A DNA stretch of 64,000 nucleotides from Clostridia bacterium (GTDB lineage: Bacteria; Bacillota; Clostridia; Oscillospirales; Acutalibacteraceae). Position numbers and translations under genes: made by a program. The stretch covers positions 124,001-188,000 of the forward strand of contig JAGBSO010000030.1 in NCBI GenBank assembly GCA_017631795.1. The letters run 5' to 3'. Below, one piece after another: positions 19,838 through 28,477 of this stretch (the stretch's first letter is position 1; every line of letters starts with the position of its first letter). Under the pieces are notes generated by a model. It was not told the origin of the DNA and did not search any database. It saw only the letters and a list, made by a program, of their open reading frames with translations.

Positions 19838-21028
19838 ATGAATAATATGCAAATGCTTGCAACAAGGCTTAATTCTGTTGCAGTATTCAGAAATCTTTTA
19901 AAAGATGATGTTGTCAGTGCATTGTCAGAGTTGTTGTCTGTAACAGATGCGGATATAACTGAAAAAGTCAATAAATACGGCAATTTTGCTCATATGCTTT
20001 ATGTTCACACAGAAAATCTGAGCAGATATATTCTCAATATCGTTACAAATGATGAGAATGTGTTTATAAAAAAAGTTGCAAACGGTCAGATTATTTCTGA
20101 TGAGCTTAACGAATGTGTACGTGCAGAGCTTTCTGTATTTGAAGAATTATCAAAGCTTTCAGGTGCAAAACTCAGAGAATTCATCGGATATGACGGATTT
20201 TTACCTTCATGGAAAACTGATGAAATTGACTTTGAAACAGAATATTTCAGCCGTTGTGCAGATATAGGTAAATTCGGCTACGGAATATATGCAAAATATC
20301 ATATGTTCAATGTCAAAGATTCCGTTATCTGTCCTGTAAAGCATCCTGACCCTGTAATGCTTTCAGATTTATCAGGTTATAAGAATGAAAGACAAGCTGT
20401 AATTGACAATACAAAGGCTCTGATTGACGGAAAACCTGCGGCAAATATACTGCTTTCAGGTGATGCTGGTACAGGTAAATCGTCAACAATCAAAGCTGTT
20501 GTCAATGAGTTTAAAAATCTCGGTTTGCGAATTATTGAAGTCAGAAAAGATCAGCTTGTTGATATTCCTGCTATAATTGATGAACTGAGTGTCAATCCCT
20601 TGAAGTTCATTCTGTTCATTGATGATCTTTCTTTCAATCAGACAGATGATAATTTCAGTGCGCTCAAAGCAATTCTTGAAGGCTCTGTTTCTGCAAAATC
20701 AAGCAATGTTGCTATTTATGCAACAAGCAACAGACGCCATATTGTCAAAGAATCATTCAAAGAACGTGATTCAAGCGACGATATCCATCGTAATGACACA
20801 GTTCAGGAACTTATGTCACTTTCAGAGCGTTTCGGACTTGCAATAACATTCGTCAAACCCTCAAAAGAGTGCTATCTTGACATTGTCAGAAATATTGCAG
20901 ACCATCATAATATTGAATATGATGAAGAAAAAATGTTTATGGAAGCTGAGCGTTTTGCCCTTATAAAAGGCGGCAGAAGTGCAAGGGTTGCAAAACAGTT
21001 TGTTGATAGCCTTATATCTAAGCAATAA
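19838..21028 (+). CDS. DUF815 family AAA-type ATPase
   Basis: A 396-residue P-loop protein with a roughly 200-residue helical N-terminal part, Walker A GDAGTGKSS (208-216), Walker B FILFIDDL and a sensor-like YATSNRRH, all typical of DUF815 ATPases. The cellular role of the family is not established. It begins 2 bases after ilvD and so appears to be the last gene of the ilv transcript, an odd partner for amino acid synthesis. A dyad at 21049-21072 lies between it and spoIIID. Confidence 0.83.
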   Translation: MNNMQMLATRLNSVAVFRNLLKDDVVSALSELLSVTDADITEKVNKYGNFAHMLYVHTENLSRYILNIVTNDENVFIKKVANGQIISDELNECVRAELSVFEELSKLSGAKLREFIGYDGFLPSWKTDEIDFETEYFSRCADIGKFGYGIYAKYHMFNVKDSVICPVKHPDPVMLSDLSGYKNERQAVIDNTKALIDGKPAANILLSGDAGTGKSSTIKAVVNEFKNLGLRIIEVRKDQLVDIPAIIDELSVNPLKFILFIDDLSFNQTDDNFSALKAILEGSVSAKSSNVAIYATSNRRHIVKESFKERDSSDDIHRNDTVQELMSLSERFGLAITFVKPSKECYLDIVRNIADHHNIEYDEEKMFMEAERFALIKGGRSARVAKQFVDSLISKQ

Positions 21029-21048
21029 TTCATAATTCACCTCTTTGG

Positions 21049-21072
21049 AACATATCTATTGAATGATATGTT
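21049..21072. promoter_or_regulatory. Perfect 8-bp dyad in front of spoIIID
   Basis: AACATATC and GATATGTT flank an 8-nt spacer, directly upstream of the spoIIID ribosome site (AAGGAGG, 21075-21081). It could be an operator, or a hairpin weakly terminating the preceding gene (TTTT follows). I see no clear sigma-A promoter here; a sporulation sigma promoter cannot be confirmed by eye. Confidence 0.4.
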
Positions 21073-21090
21073 TTAAGGAGGTTTTTTTCT

Positions 21091-21339
21091 TTGAAAACAA
21101 TTGTAGAGGAAAGAGCAATTGAGCTTGGAGAATATATAGTAGAGAATAACACAACAGTACGTGCGGCTGCAAAAAAATTCGGAGTTTCAAAAAGCACTGT
21201 ACATTCAGATGTTTCGGAAAGGCTTAAAAAAGCAAGTCCGTCACTTTACATAGAAGTCAGGAAAGTGCTTGATGATAATAAAGCTCAGCGGCATATCAGA
21301 GGTGGTCAGGCAACAAAGGAAAAATATCTAAAAAAATAG
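21091..21339 (+). CDS. spoIIID: Sporulation transcriptional regulator SpoIIID
   Basis: An 82-residue DNA-binding protein. The helix-turn-helix around TVRAAAKKFGVSKSTVHSDV and the C-terminal basic stretch with RHIRGGQATKEKY match SpoIIID, the mother-cell regulator that acts after sigma-E activation in endospore formers. The start codon is TTG, fixed by AAGGAGG nine nt upstream. It shows that the organism, or its ancestors, sporulates. A bidirectional terminator follows. Confidence 0.93.
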   Translation: MKTIVEERAIELGEYIVENNTTVRAAAKKFGVSKSTVHSDVSERLKKASPSLYIEVRKVLDDNKAQRHIRGGQATKEKYLKK

Positions 21340-21343
21340 CAAT

Positions 21344-21374
21344 AAAAAAATCCCTCATGTCCGAGGGATTTTTA
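21344..21374. terminator. Bidirectional terminator between spoIIID and hom
   Basis: The stem ATCCCTC / GAGGGAT, extended by A and T runs on either side, serves the convergent genes. Confidence 0.85.
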
Positions 21375-21391
21375 TGCTGTTACAGATTTTA

Positions 21392-22630
21392 TTAATAATC
21401 AGCAACACGGATAACAGAAGTAACTGAAAGTCCGCTGACTGCATTGATTTTTGCTTTGAGTTCGCCTTCTGCAGCAGGATTTGTAACGAAAGCGATTTCG
21501 TTTTCAGGTGCATTTTCACGAGTAAGAACATGCACTGCACCGATTGAATCGTTGAGAGCCTTGATAACTGCCTGCTTGTCATCAGCTGTACCTCTTACAT
21601 AGAGAGCTGTGACAGCTGTGTTGTAATCAGCAATATAATTGTCTTCTGCTGCATCCCAGCCGAAGAATTTTTTCTTCTCAATGTGCTTTGCAGCATCAAT
21701 AACGTCAGCAACAACAGCAGAAGCTGTGGGCATTTTACCTGCACCCTTACCGTAGAATACAACGTCGCCTGTTGCATCGCCTCTGATGAGCGCTGCGTTG
21801 AATACGTCATCAACACCTGCAAGCTGACTGTGACGAGCTACGAAAGTCGGGCCTACAGTTACATTAACCTGTCCGTTATCAAGTTTTTTTGCAGATGCAA
21901 TAAGTTTGATAACGCCACCCCAACATGCTGCATATGCAACGTCGCTGAGTGTGATATTTCTGATACCTTCTGTGTGTACTGAATCGGGATAAACATGTTT
22001 GCCGAATGCAAGCGCTGCAAGAATACAGATCTTACGGCATGAGTCATGGCCGTCTACGTCTGCTGTGGGATCTTTTTCAGCGTAACCGAGCTCCTGAGCT
22101 TTTTTGAGTGCTTCATCAAAGCTCTGGTTTTCTGTAATCATCTTTGTTAAGATGTAGTTTGTTGTGCCGTTGAGAATACCTGCAATGCTGTCGATTTCAT
22201 TTGCAGCAAGACACTGTGCCATAGGTCTGATAATGGGAATACCGCCGCCAACACTTGCTTCAAACAGGAAGTTTACATTCTTTTCGTTTGCAATTGTAAG
22301 AAGTTCATAACCGTGCTGTGCAACAAGTTCTTTGTTTGATGTTACAACACTTTTTCCTGCAAGAAGGGATTTCTTTACGAAATCATAAGCGAAAGTAACA
22401 CCGCCCATTGTTTCAACAACTATTTCAATTTCAGGATCATTAAGAATGATGTTGAAATCTTTTATCAGTTTGTCTTTATAGGGGCTGTCGGGGAAATCTC
22501 TGATATCGAGAATATATTTCAGCTCCAAAGAATCCTGCATACTTTTTTTGACAATGCTGTCGTGGTTTTTGTCGAGAAGCTCAGCAACACCTGAGCCAAC
22601 AGTTCCGAATCCCATAACCGCTACAAACAT
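21392..22630 (-). CDS. hom: Homoserine dehydrogenase
   Basis: About 412 residues: a Rossmann NAD(P) domain (GFGTVGSGVAELL), the catalytic domain with GILNGTTNYIL and ADVDGHDSCRK, and a C-terminal ACT domain. It reduces aspartate semialdehyde to homoserine for threonine and methionine. The ATG at 22630 is preceded by AAAGGAG at 9 nt; the in-frame ATG at 22639 abuts that site. It is the last gene of the long minus-strand run beginning near 31.8 kb, 31 bases after the ceramidase-like gene, an unusual location for a biosynthetic gene. Confidence 0.94.
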   Translation of the reverse strand: MFVAVMGFGTVGSGVAELLDKNHDSIVKKSMQDSLELKYILDIRDFPDSPYKDKLIKDFNIILNDPEIEIVVETMGGVTFAYDFVKKSLLAGKSVVTSNKELVAQHGYELLTIANEKNVNFLFEASVGGGIPIIRPMAQCLAANEIDSIAGILNGTTNYILTKMITENQSFDEALKKAQELGYAEKDPTADVDGHDSCRKICILAALAFGKHVYPDSVHTEGIRNITLSDVAYAACWGGVIKLIASAKKLDNGQVNVTVGPTFVARHSQLAGVDDVFNAALIRGDATGDVVFYGKGAGKMPTASAVVADVIDAAKHIEKKKFFGWDAAEDNYIADYNTAVTALYVRGTADDKQAVIKALNDSIGAVHVLTRENAPENEIAFVTNPAAEGELKAKINAVSGLSVTSVIRVADY

Positions 22631-22661
22631 TAATATCATCTCCTTTGTATTAAAAACATCA

Positions 22662-24107
22662 TTATTTATTAATTATTTTCATCATTTTTTTGAATGTATC
22701 TGCTATTGTATATGCTGTATCAGGTCCGAGTGAATTTGTTTCGGGATAATGGTTTCTTCCGAATTTATCACGGGGCTGATCAATATAGGGAAGTGAAGGA
22801 TGAAGCAGAAAATCATTCGGTGTGAGTATGTAACCTATTTCACCGTTTGCAAGACCGAAAACAAGAAGATTTTCATCGTCTGCGATTTCACATAACGGAG
22901 CAGGGTTTATATCAGGTGAAGCATCAATTGATGATTCTTCTTTTTTTAGATATCCGCCGTAAGCCAGCTCAGGGAAAAGTTCACCGGGTATGAGAAGCAT
23001 GTTGAGTTCACCGAACTGAATATAAGACATCTCTGCTTTCATTCCGAGATTCAGTTTTCCTTTGCCTGTCACAAGGATTTTTTCGGGAATTATTTTAAGC
23101 TTGGATGCTAACCAGAAAACAGGATTATCACAAGAAAGGGATATTTCCTGTCTGAGAATATTGATTTTCGGCGTAAGCTTCTTTTCCTTTTTAATATTAC
23201 AGATAATCTCACCGAGTCTCTGACCTGTTTTAATGGTTGAAATTATATTGTTTTCATCCATTTCATTCATGCAGATTCCGCCGATTGCTCCTGCAAAATA
23301 CATCATTTCTGCATTTTTGTGCTCGTCGATATACTTTGCCATGTAGCAAGGGAAGTCAGCACTGACCAAAGAGTTTTTACCCTGCAATGATTCGGGATGA
23401 GAAGCAAAATTAATCATATAAACTTCTTTTGAGCCGTCATCGGGAACAAAGCGAAGTCTTGTAATGACATCAGACACAACATGTGGCGGTCTTCCTGCGC
23501 TCTGAGAGCCTTTATCTGCTTTTCCGTAACCCAGATATATCTGTCCTGTCTTTCTGTTTTTATAAGCTTGTTCGACAGCAGAAATGATGCCGCAGTATAC
23601 AATTTCTATAAAGTCATTGTCTCTGCCTGATTTCGGAAGAGGACCCCACATGCCCATTGTATCAATTCCTGCGTGGGTGTGGGTTGAGCAGATATTTACA
23701 CTTCTGCAACCTGTGATGAGACAGAAATGTTCAAGTCTTTTTCTGATTTCTGCTATATCAACACCGAAAAGTCCTACACAGTCAACGGAAACGAGTATAA
23801 TTCCGCCTCTGCCTGAATTATCGTCAATCCATAAGGCTTTTGCCATCAGATTATCAAGAACTCCTACCGCAGGGTTGTTATTTCTGTAGCCTGCCACGTA
23901 GTAGGTCTTTTTTTTGTTCGGAATTTTTTCATCGGGCATTATAACTGCTTTACCAAAACCAAACGTGAAATTCTTTGCAGGTTCTGTATCGGATTTGTCA
24001 AACACGCCGTCAGGAACAGGTTCGACGCTGTTTTTTAAGTATTTTTTGTGTGCATTACTTTTTACCAGCGATGTGGCAGTTTTCAGAAGTTTTGCAGGTA
24101 TATCCAT
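22662..24107 (-). CDS. Neutral/alkaline non-lysosomal ceramidase-like protein
   Basis: A 481-residue protein resembling the neutral ceramidase N-terminal domain: FGFGKAVIMP near residue 50, an SVDCVGL strand, and the zinc-binding STHTHAG (141-147). True neutral ceramidases are about 650 residues and secreted. This one is shorter and lacks a signal peptide, so it is probably a cytoplasmic amidase of unknown substrate. GGAG precedes the ATG by 8 nt. It lies 11 bases downstream of the dockerin protein gene in the same run. Confidence 0.75.
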   Translation of the reverse strand: MDIPAKLLKTATSLVKSNAHKKYLKNSVEPVPDGVFDKSDTEPAKNFTFGFGKAVIMPDEKIPNKKKTYYVAGYRNNNPAVGVLDNLMAKALWIDDNSGRGGIILVSVDCVGLFGVDIAEIRKRLEHFCLITGCRSVNICSTHTHAGIDTMGMWGPLPKSGRDNDFIEIVYCGIISAVEQAYKNRKTGQIYLGYGKADKGSQSAGRPPHVVSDVITRLRFVPDDGSKEVYMINFASHPESLQGKNSLVSADFPCYMAKYIDEHKNAEMMYFAGAIGGICMNEMDENNIISTIKTGQRLGEIICNIKKEKKLTPKINILRQEISLSCDNPVFWLASKLKIIPEKILVTGKGKLNLGMKAEMSYIQFGELNMLLIPGELFPELAYGGYLKKEESSIDASPDINPAPLCEIADDENLLVFGLANGEIGYILTPNDFLLHPSLPYIDQPRDKFGRNHYPETNSLGPDTAYTIADTFKKMMKIINK

Positions 24108-24118
24108 AATAAAACTCC

Positions 24119-25024
24119 TTAATTCAATTTTTCCAGAGATGCTGCTGCTCTGAGAATTTTTCTCGCATCAGAAGCATCTATGTGGCCGTTTTTATTTATA
24201 TCACCAGAAACAGTCTGTTGTTCGGTTGCTGTTTCAAGTTTTGCTGAAATTCTGAGAGCAAGTCTTGCATCGTTTGCAAGTATTTTACCGTCACCATTCA
24301 GGTCACCGGGACTGTACATTTTGTCTTCAACAACAAGAAACAATCCTGTCATATCTGTTTTGCACAGAAGCATATTCATTTCAGGCACACTCTCAATAAG
24401 AGTAATATTACCTTTGGAATCCATTCTGTAAACTTTGCAGTAACGTACATCAAAATTACTGCACGGGAAAAGGAAATTATACGGAGTAGTTGTTTTATAT
24501 TCCTTGTTGTTTCGCATTACAGCAACGCTGTAAAGACGGAATTTTTTGTTTTCTCCGATTTTCTTTTTTGCCGTGTTATAATCATTTCCGCCTGTTATTT
24601 CATAACCTGAAATTGTTATATCCGTCGGGATAGGAGAGCCAAGCGGAATCAGAATTGAGATGTTGGTGGAGTGGCTTGTTATAACTGTTGTTTTTGTGAT
24701 AATGATATCAACTGTATAAGTTTCTGACATAAAACCGTTGCTGTAATATCTTAAAGAGAATTTACAGTTTGTTTCAAAAACAAATTCTCCGCCTTCATTG
24801 TATCTGAGTTTCTGAGCCGTTACAAAATCATCAGTGCTGTATTCGTAATAATCAACCTTGTCAATCATATATGTCGGGGTAGTGATTGTCAGAGTTTTTG
24901 ATGCATCTGCATTCAGTGTGATTCTGACCCAGTCTGGTGCCGGTAGTGAATCAGCAGCTGACGATGTGATAATTGAAGATGCCGTGATAATAAGTATCAG
25001 CAATAAACATATTGATTTTTTCAT
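24119..25024 (-). CDS. Secreted protein with C-terminal type I dockerin
   Basis: A 301-residue protein with a clear signal peptide (MKKSICLLLILIITASS, cleavage near SSAA-DS). About 200 residues of unrecognised beta-rich sequence follow. The C terminus (from about residue 238) has two Ca-binding repeats, GDLNGDGKILANDARLALR and GDINKNGHIDASDARKILR, the hallmark of a type I dockerin. It should bind a cohesin on a surface scaffold, but no cohesin is encoded in this window. AAGGAGG precedes the start. It lies downstream of galE in the same orientation, 17 bases away. Confidence 0.85.
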   Translation of the reverse strand: MKKSICLLLILIITASSIITSSAADSLPAPDWVRITLNADASKTLTITTPTYMIDKVDYYEYSTDDFVTAQKLRYNEGGEFVFETNCKFSLRYYSNGFMSETYTVDIIITKTTVITSHSTNISILIPLGSPIPTDITISGYEITGGNDYNTAKKKIGENKKFRLYSVAVMRNNKEYKTTTPYNFLFPCSNFDVRYCKVYRMDSKGNITLIESVPEMNMLLCKTDMTGLFLVVEDKMYSPGDLNGDGKILANDARLALRISAKLETATEQQTVSGDINKNGHIDASDARKILRAAASLEKLN

Positions 25025-25041
25025 ACGGCACCTCCTTAAAA

Positions 25042-26055
25042 TCAGTTTGCGTATCCGTTGGGATTATTTTTCTGCCATCTCCATGTGTCTTCGCACATTT
25101 TCTTGACATCTCTTTCTGCTTTCCAACCGAGGATTTCAAGAGCTTTCTGAGCGTTTGCGTATGAATATGCAACGTCGCCTGCTCTGGGTTCAACGATTTT
25201 ATAGGGAACAGAAACATTGTTTGCTTCTTCAAAAGCCTTTACAAGTCCGATAACGCTGACACCGTTACCTGTACCGAGATTGAAAATTTCAACACCAGTT
25301 CTGGGAAGAGCAAAGTCAATTGCTTTTACATGACCGAGTGCAAGGTCAACAACATGGATGTAGTCTCTTACACCTGTGCCGTCGGGTGTGTTGTAGCAAT
25401 CACCGAAAATGCTGAGGAATTCTCTCTTACCTACAGCAACCTGAGAAACATAGGGCATGAGGTTGTTGGGGAAGCTGGGTGCTTCGCCGATAAGACCGCT
25501 TTCATGTGCACCAACGGGATTGAAATAACGAAGAAGGACAATACTCCATTCGTTATCAGCATTATAAATATCTTTGAGAATGTTTTCGATATAAAGCTTT
25601 GTTGTGCCGTAAGGGTTTGTTGTTGTTCCTGTTTTCATTGTTTCAACAAAGGGAACCTGATTTTCTTCACCGTAAACGGTTGCGGATGAAGAGAAAACCA
25701 TCTTCTTGCAGCCGTTTTTACGCATAACATCAACAAGAACAAGAGTACCTGCAATATTATTATCATAATATTCCCAGGGTTTCTGACATGATTCGCCAAC
25801 AGCTTTAAGACCTGCAAAATGAATTACAGCTTCGATTTCATTTTCTGCAAAAACTTTTTCAAGCCCTTCTCTGTCACGGATGTCACATTCATAATATCTG
25901 AAGTCTTTTCCTGTGATTTTTTTTACTCTTTCAAGAGATTCACTGCAACTGTTGGAATAATTGTCGATAACAACAATATCTTTACCTGCTTCAATAAGTT
26001 CAACGCAAGTATGTGAGCCGATGTAACCGGCACCGCCTGTGATAAGAATTGACAT
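25042..26055 (-). CDS. galE: UDP-glucose 4-epimerase
   Basis: A 337-residue extended SDR with GGAGYIGS (7-14), the catalytic SSATVYG and YGTTK motifs, and the long C-terminal sugar-binding region of GalE. It interconverts UDP-glucose and UDP-galactose for galactose use or surface polysaccharide. Its location between two dockerin protein genes suggests a supply role in cell-envelope glycan synthesis (inference). GGAAAGGTG precedes the ATG. Confidence 0.94.
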   Translation of the reverse strand: MSILITGGAGYIGSHTCVELIEAGKDIVVIDNYSNSCSESLERVKKITGKDFRYYECDIRDREGLEKVFAENEIEAVIHFAGLKAVGESCQKPWEYYDNNIAGTLVLVDVMRKNGCKKMVFSSSATVYGEENQVPFVETMKTGTTTNPYGTTKLYIENILKDIYNADNEWSIVLLRYFNPVGAHESGLIGEAPSFPNNLMPYVSQVAVGKREFLSIFGDCYNTPDGTGVRDYIHVVDLALGHVKAIDFALPRTGVEIFNLGTGNGVSVIGLVKAFEEANNVSVPYKIVEPRAGDVAYSYANAQKALEILGWKAERDVKKMCEDTWRWQKNNPNGYAN

Positions 26056-26073
26056 AGAAAAACACCTTTCCTT

Positions 26074-27375
26074 TTATAAGTATTGTCCGTTATAAATAAT
26101 AGTAAAACACGGAGATTTTACATTGTATTTCATTATTTTGTCTCTGAATGTAATTCCTGCTGCTTCAGAGATTGTTCTGTTTCCTATCTGCATAGCTGAA
26201 ACATAACCTATATTTTCATTTACTGCATCATCATGACGCAGTATTTTTATCCATTCTGCAGGATTATCAGATAATATTATTGACGGGTCATAAGAAAGAA
26301 TATAATTTTTTATTACGTCAGGGGAGTATGCAGTGGCTGAAATATATCCTTTTGTATAACAGTCGTAATATGATGCAGAATTTGTAAGATAAGACATATC
26401 ATGGGATGTGCTGCCCCAGACGTCGCTGTAAGTTGCCGCAACACCTGCTGAACATGCAGAATAATAGGCATAGGGAACTTTTCCGTTGAAAAGCATATAT
26501 TGACCTGCAATTTCCTGAGCTACAGCTTTAACGTCGTCACGACAGGATGAATATGAGTTGACATATGAGCAACCGCTGACTGAATATCCGCTGTACTTCA
26601 TGTTTGTATATGCAGCAACTGCCTGTGCTCTGAGAGCATTCATGTCAACAGGGTCATTTCTGTTTGTGATTCCGGATATCTCCTGCTGAACAATTCTTGC
26701 GAGCATCTCTACAGTATCGACATCACGACCTGCACATCTGACTGTTGCAGGGTATTGTTCTTTCATTATCATAACACCCTGATAATAGTGCTGAACTATC
26801 TGGATGTATGAATATCCTGCTCTTGCAAGTCCGACAGCACCCCATTGGCTCATGCCTACACCGTGTCCCCAACCGAAAGCAATGATTATAAATGAATCAC
26901 GCATCTGCATAACCTGTGATAAATCAGGATAGATGTACATTTTCTGATTGCTGATCACATTGTATTCGCCGTTTTCGCTGATAACAGGAACAGCACCGGT
27001 TGATGTGAAATTATTGTTTACAAGGGGAGCAGTGGTAGGCTCAATTTCTTCATCGTATTTGATTATAACAGATGATGAAATCTGTGCATTTGCAAGATAT
27101 GCATCTTTTGCGGTAATAAAACCGTCGTTGTCCATATCTGCTTTTTTGAAATCAGTATCGGATATCTGATTGGTCTGAATTGACGAATATCCCATAATTA
27201 TGTTTACATCTGTTGAGGAAATAATTCCGTCAGCATTCATATCTCCTCTTTTTGCTGTTGCAGCAAGCTGATAATCTGAAGTTATACTGACAACTGCAAA
27301 TGTGAGTGCAAGAGGAATAAATATAAGCACTTTTCCGATTCGTCCCAGAATATCGTATTTGTTTGGTCTCTTCAT
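26074..27375 (-). CDS. SpoIID/LytB-like protein with N-terminal dockerin repeats and permuted motif order
   Basis: A 433-residue membrane-anchored protein: hydrophobic segment at 14-31, then two dockerin-type Ca repeats (GDMNADGIISSTDVNIIMG and ADMDNDGFITAKDAYLANA, about 43-98), a linker, then a SpoIID-like region. In ordinary SpoIID/LytB proteins the catalytic E and ALxAQAVAAR segment come first and GHGVGMSQ last. Here GWGHGVGMSQWGA (168-180) comes first and QEISG (231-235) and ALRAQAVAAY (247-256) follow, with the region matching the SpoIID middle at the C terminus. It probably cleaves peptidoglycan denuded of stem peptides. The ribosome site is weak (AAGAAAAC). Confidence 0.75.
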   Translation of the reverse strand: MKRPNKYDILGRIGKVLIFIPLALTFAVVSITSDYQLAATAKRGDMNADGIISSTDVNIIMGYSSIQTNQISDTDFKKADMDNDGFITAKDAYLANAQISSSVIIKYDEEIEPTTAPLVNNNFTSTGAVPVISENGEYNVISNQKMYIYPDLSQVMQMRDSFIIIAFGWGHGVGMSQWGAVGLARAGYSYIQIVQHYYQGVMIMKEQYPATVRCAGRDVDTVEMLARIVQQEISGITNRNDPVDMNALRAQAVAAYTNMKYSGYSVSGCSYVNSYSSCRDDVKAVAQEIAGQYMLFNGKVPYAYYSACSAGVAATYSDVWGSTSHDMSYLTNSASYYDCYTKGYISATAYSPDVIKNYILSYDPSIILSDNPAEWIKILRHDDAVNENIGYVSAMQIGNRTISEAAGITFRDKIMKYNVKSPCFTIIYNGQYL

Positions 27376-27381
27376 GTTTTC

Positions 27382-28458
27382 TTATGAAAATAATGTAAGA
27401 TTTGAGAATGAAGCCGCAACGTATGTAAGGAAGAATGTTGTGGCAAAAAGTATTATATAAAGTGCGATGTGTGCACCGTGTATTGCGGGTGTCGGACGGA
27501 TATGCTTAAGTTCTTCCTGTGTCATTACTGGTGTTTCTGAAATTTCCTGAGCAAGCATGAGGAAAAACTCAGTTATGACTGTAGTTATAAAATCTTCGTG
27601 AGATTCATCTTTGACTGAAGATAAAGATCTGATTTTTGCAGTTTTTCTGTTGGAAATTATGATTGTTGCTGAGAAATTTCCGTTTTCATCCTTTTCATTT
27701 TCAATAACAGATGCACCGAACTGACATTCATAGTATTCTGCAGCTTTTACCGCTGAAAGACGGGCAGCAGTTTTTTCTTTTTTTGAAGCATCATAGGGAG
27801 CGTAGGAAATATAATCAGCGAAGCAATCAATCTTTTTGCCTGCATGTGCGATATATTTGCAAACAGGTGTATTTGCAATTGCTATCTGAACTGCATTTTC
27901 ATGAAGACGTGATTCAAGAATAGATGCTGCATATGCAGTTTCGTATTCATTGAATGCAGGCAGATGTGCACCGTAAACTCTGCTTATATACGGGAAGACA
28001 TATTTTTTCATTGTGATAAAAGTTCTGTCTTCTGAAAACGGAATGAAAAATATGCACTGTGTTTTTGATCTGACTGCAAATCCGGGAAATAAACCATCAG
28101 AAAGAGGGAATGATGTAGCATTCTTCGGCATAAGTGCATGAAGCATATATCTCTCTGAATTTTCAAGAGTTCTGATCTTATCAAGAACATCATCAGCATG
28201 AATCATTTCAAATTTGAATGCTTTGCATATGCTTCTTTTTGTTTCATGATATATTTTTTCATCTGCATAGATGAAAATCATATTGTTTGTTTTTAATGCT
28301 AATGCAATTTCCGGAAGTCCGCTCTGAACGGTTGCATGAACAACTGAAGAAATATTATCAGGTGTTGTGATTGATGTGAAAGAATCAGCAATTACGCTTT
28401 CAAGATGAGTGAAAGACGGATTATTTGTATCGGAAAAAATAATTGTCTTGATTTTCAT
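27382..28458 (-). CDS. Membrane-anchored protein with degenerate CinA N-terminal (MoaB/MogA-like) domain
   Basis: About 358 residues. The stretch HALMPKNATSFPLSD...FPGFAVRS...IFFIPFSED...MKKYVFPYI follows, with divergence, the MPxGA-xxLxNxxG-xAPGF-xxLPGxPxEM-xxxxPxL pattern of CinA N-terminal (molybdopterin-binding-like) domains. The C-terminal residues form one transmembrane helix with a short outside tail. The acidic and Gly motifs expected of an active CinA-N are mostly lost. I start it at 28458, AGGAG 12 nt upstream; an ATG at 28509 would overlap the sortase gene. The CinA relationship is a by-eye match only. Confidence 0.5.
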   Translation of the reverse strand: MKIKTIIFSDTNNPSFTHLESVIADSFTSITTPDNISSVVHATVQSGLPEIALALKTNNMIFIYADEKIYHETKRSICKAFKFEMIHADDVLDKIRTLENSERYMLHALMPKNATSFPLSDGLFPGFAVRSKTQCIFFIPFSEDRTFITMKKYVFPYISRVYGAHLPAFNEYETAYAASILESRLHENAVQIAIANTPVCKYIAHAGKKIDCFADYISYAPYDASKKEKTAARLSAVKAAEYYECQFGASVIENEKDENGNFSATIIISNRKTAKIRSLSSVKDESHEDFITTVITEFFLMLAQEISETPVMTQEELKHIRPTPAIHGAHIALYIILFATTFFLTYVAASFSNLTLFS

Positions 28459-28477
28459 GCTATAAAAATTCTCCTGT

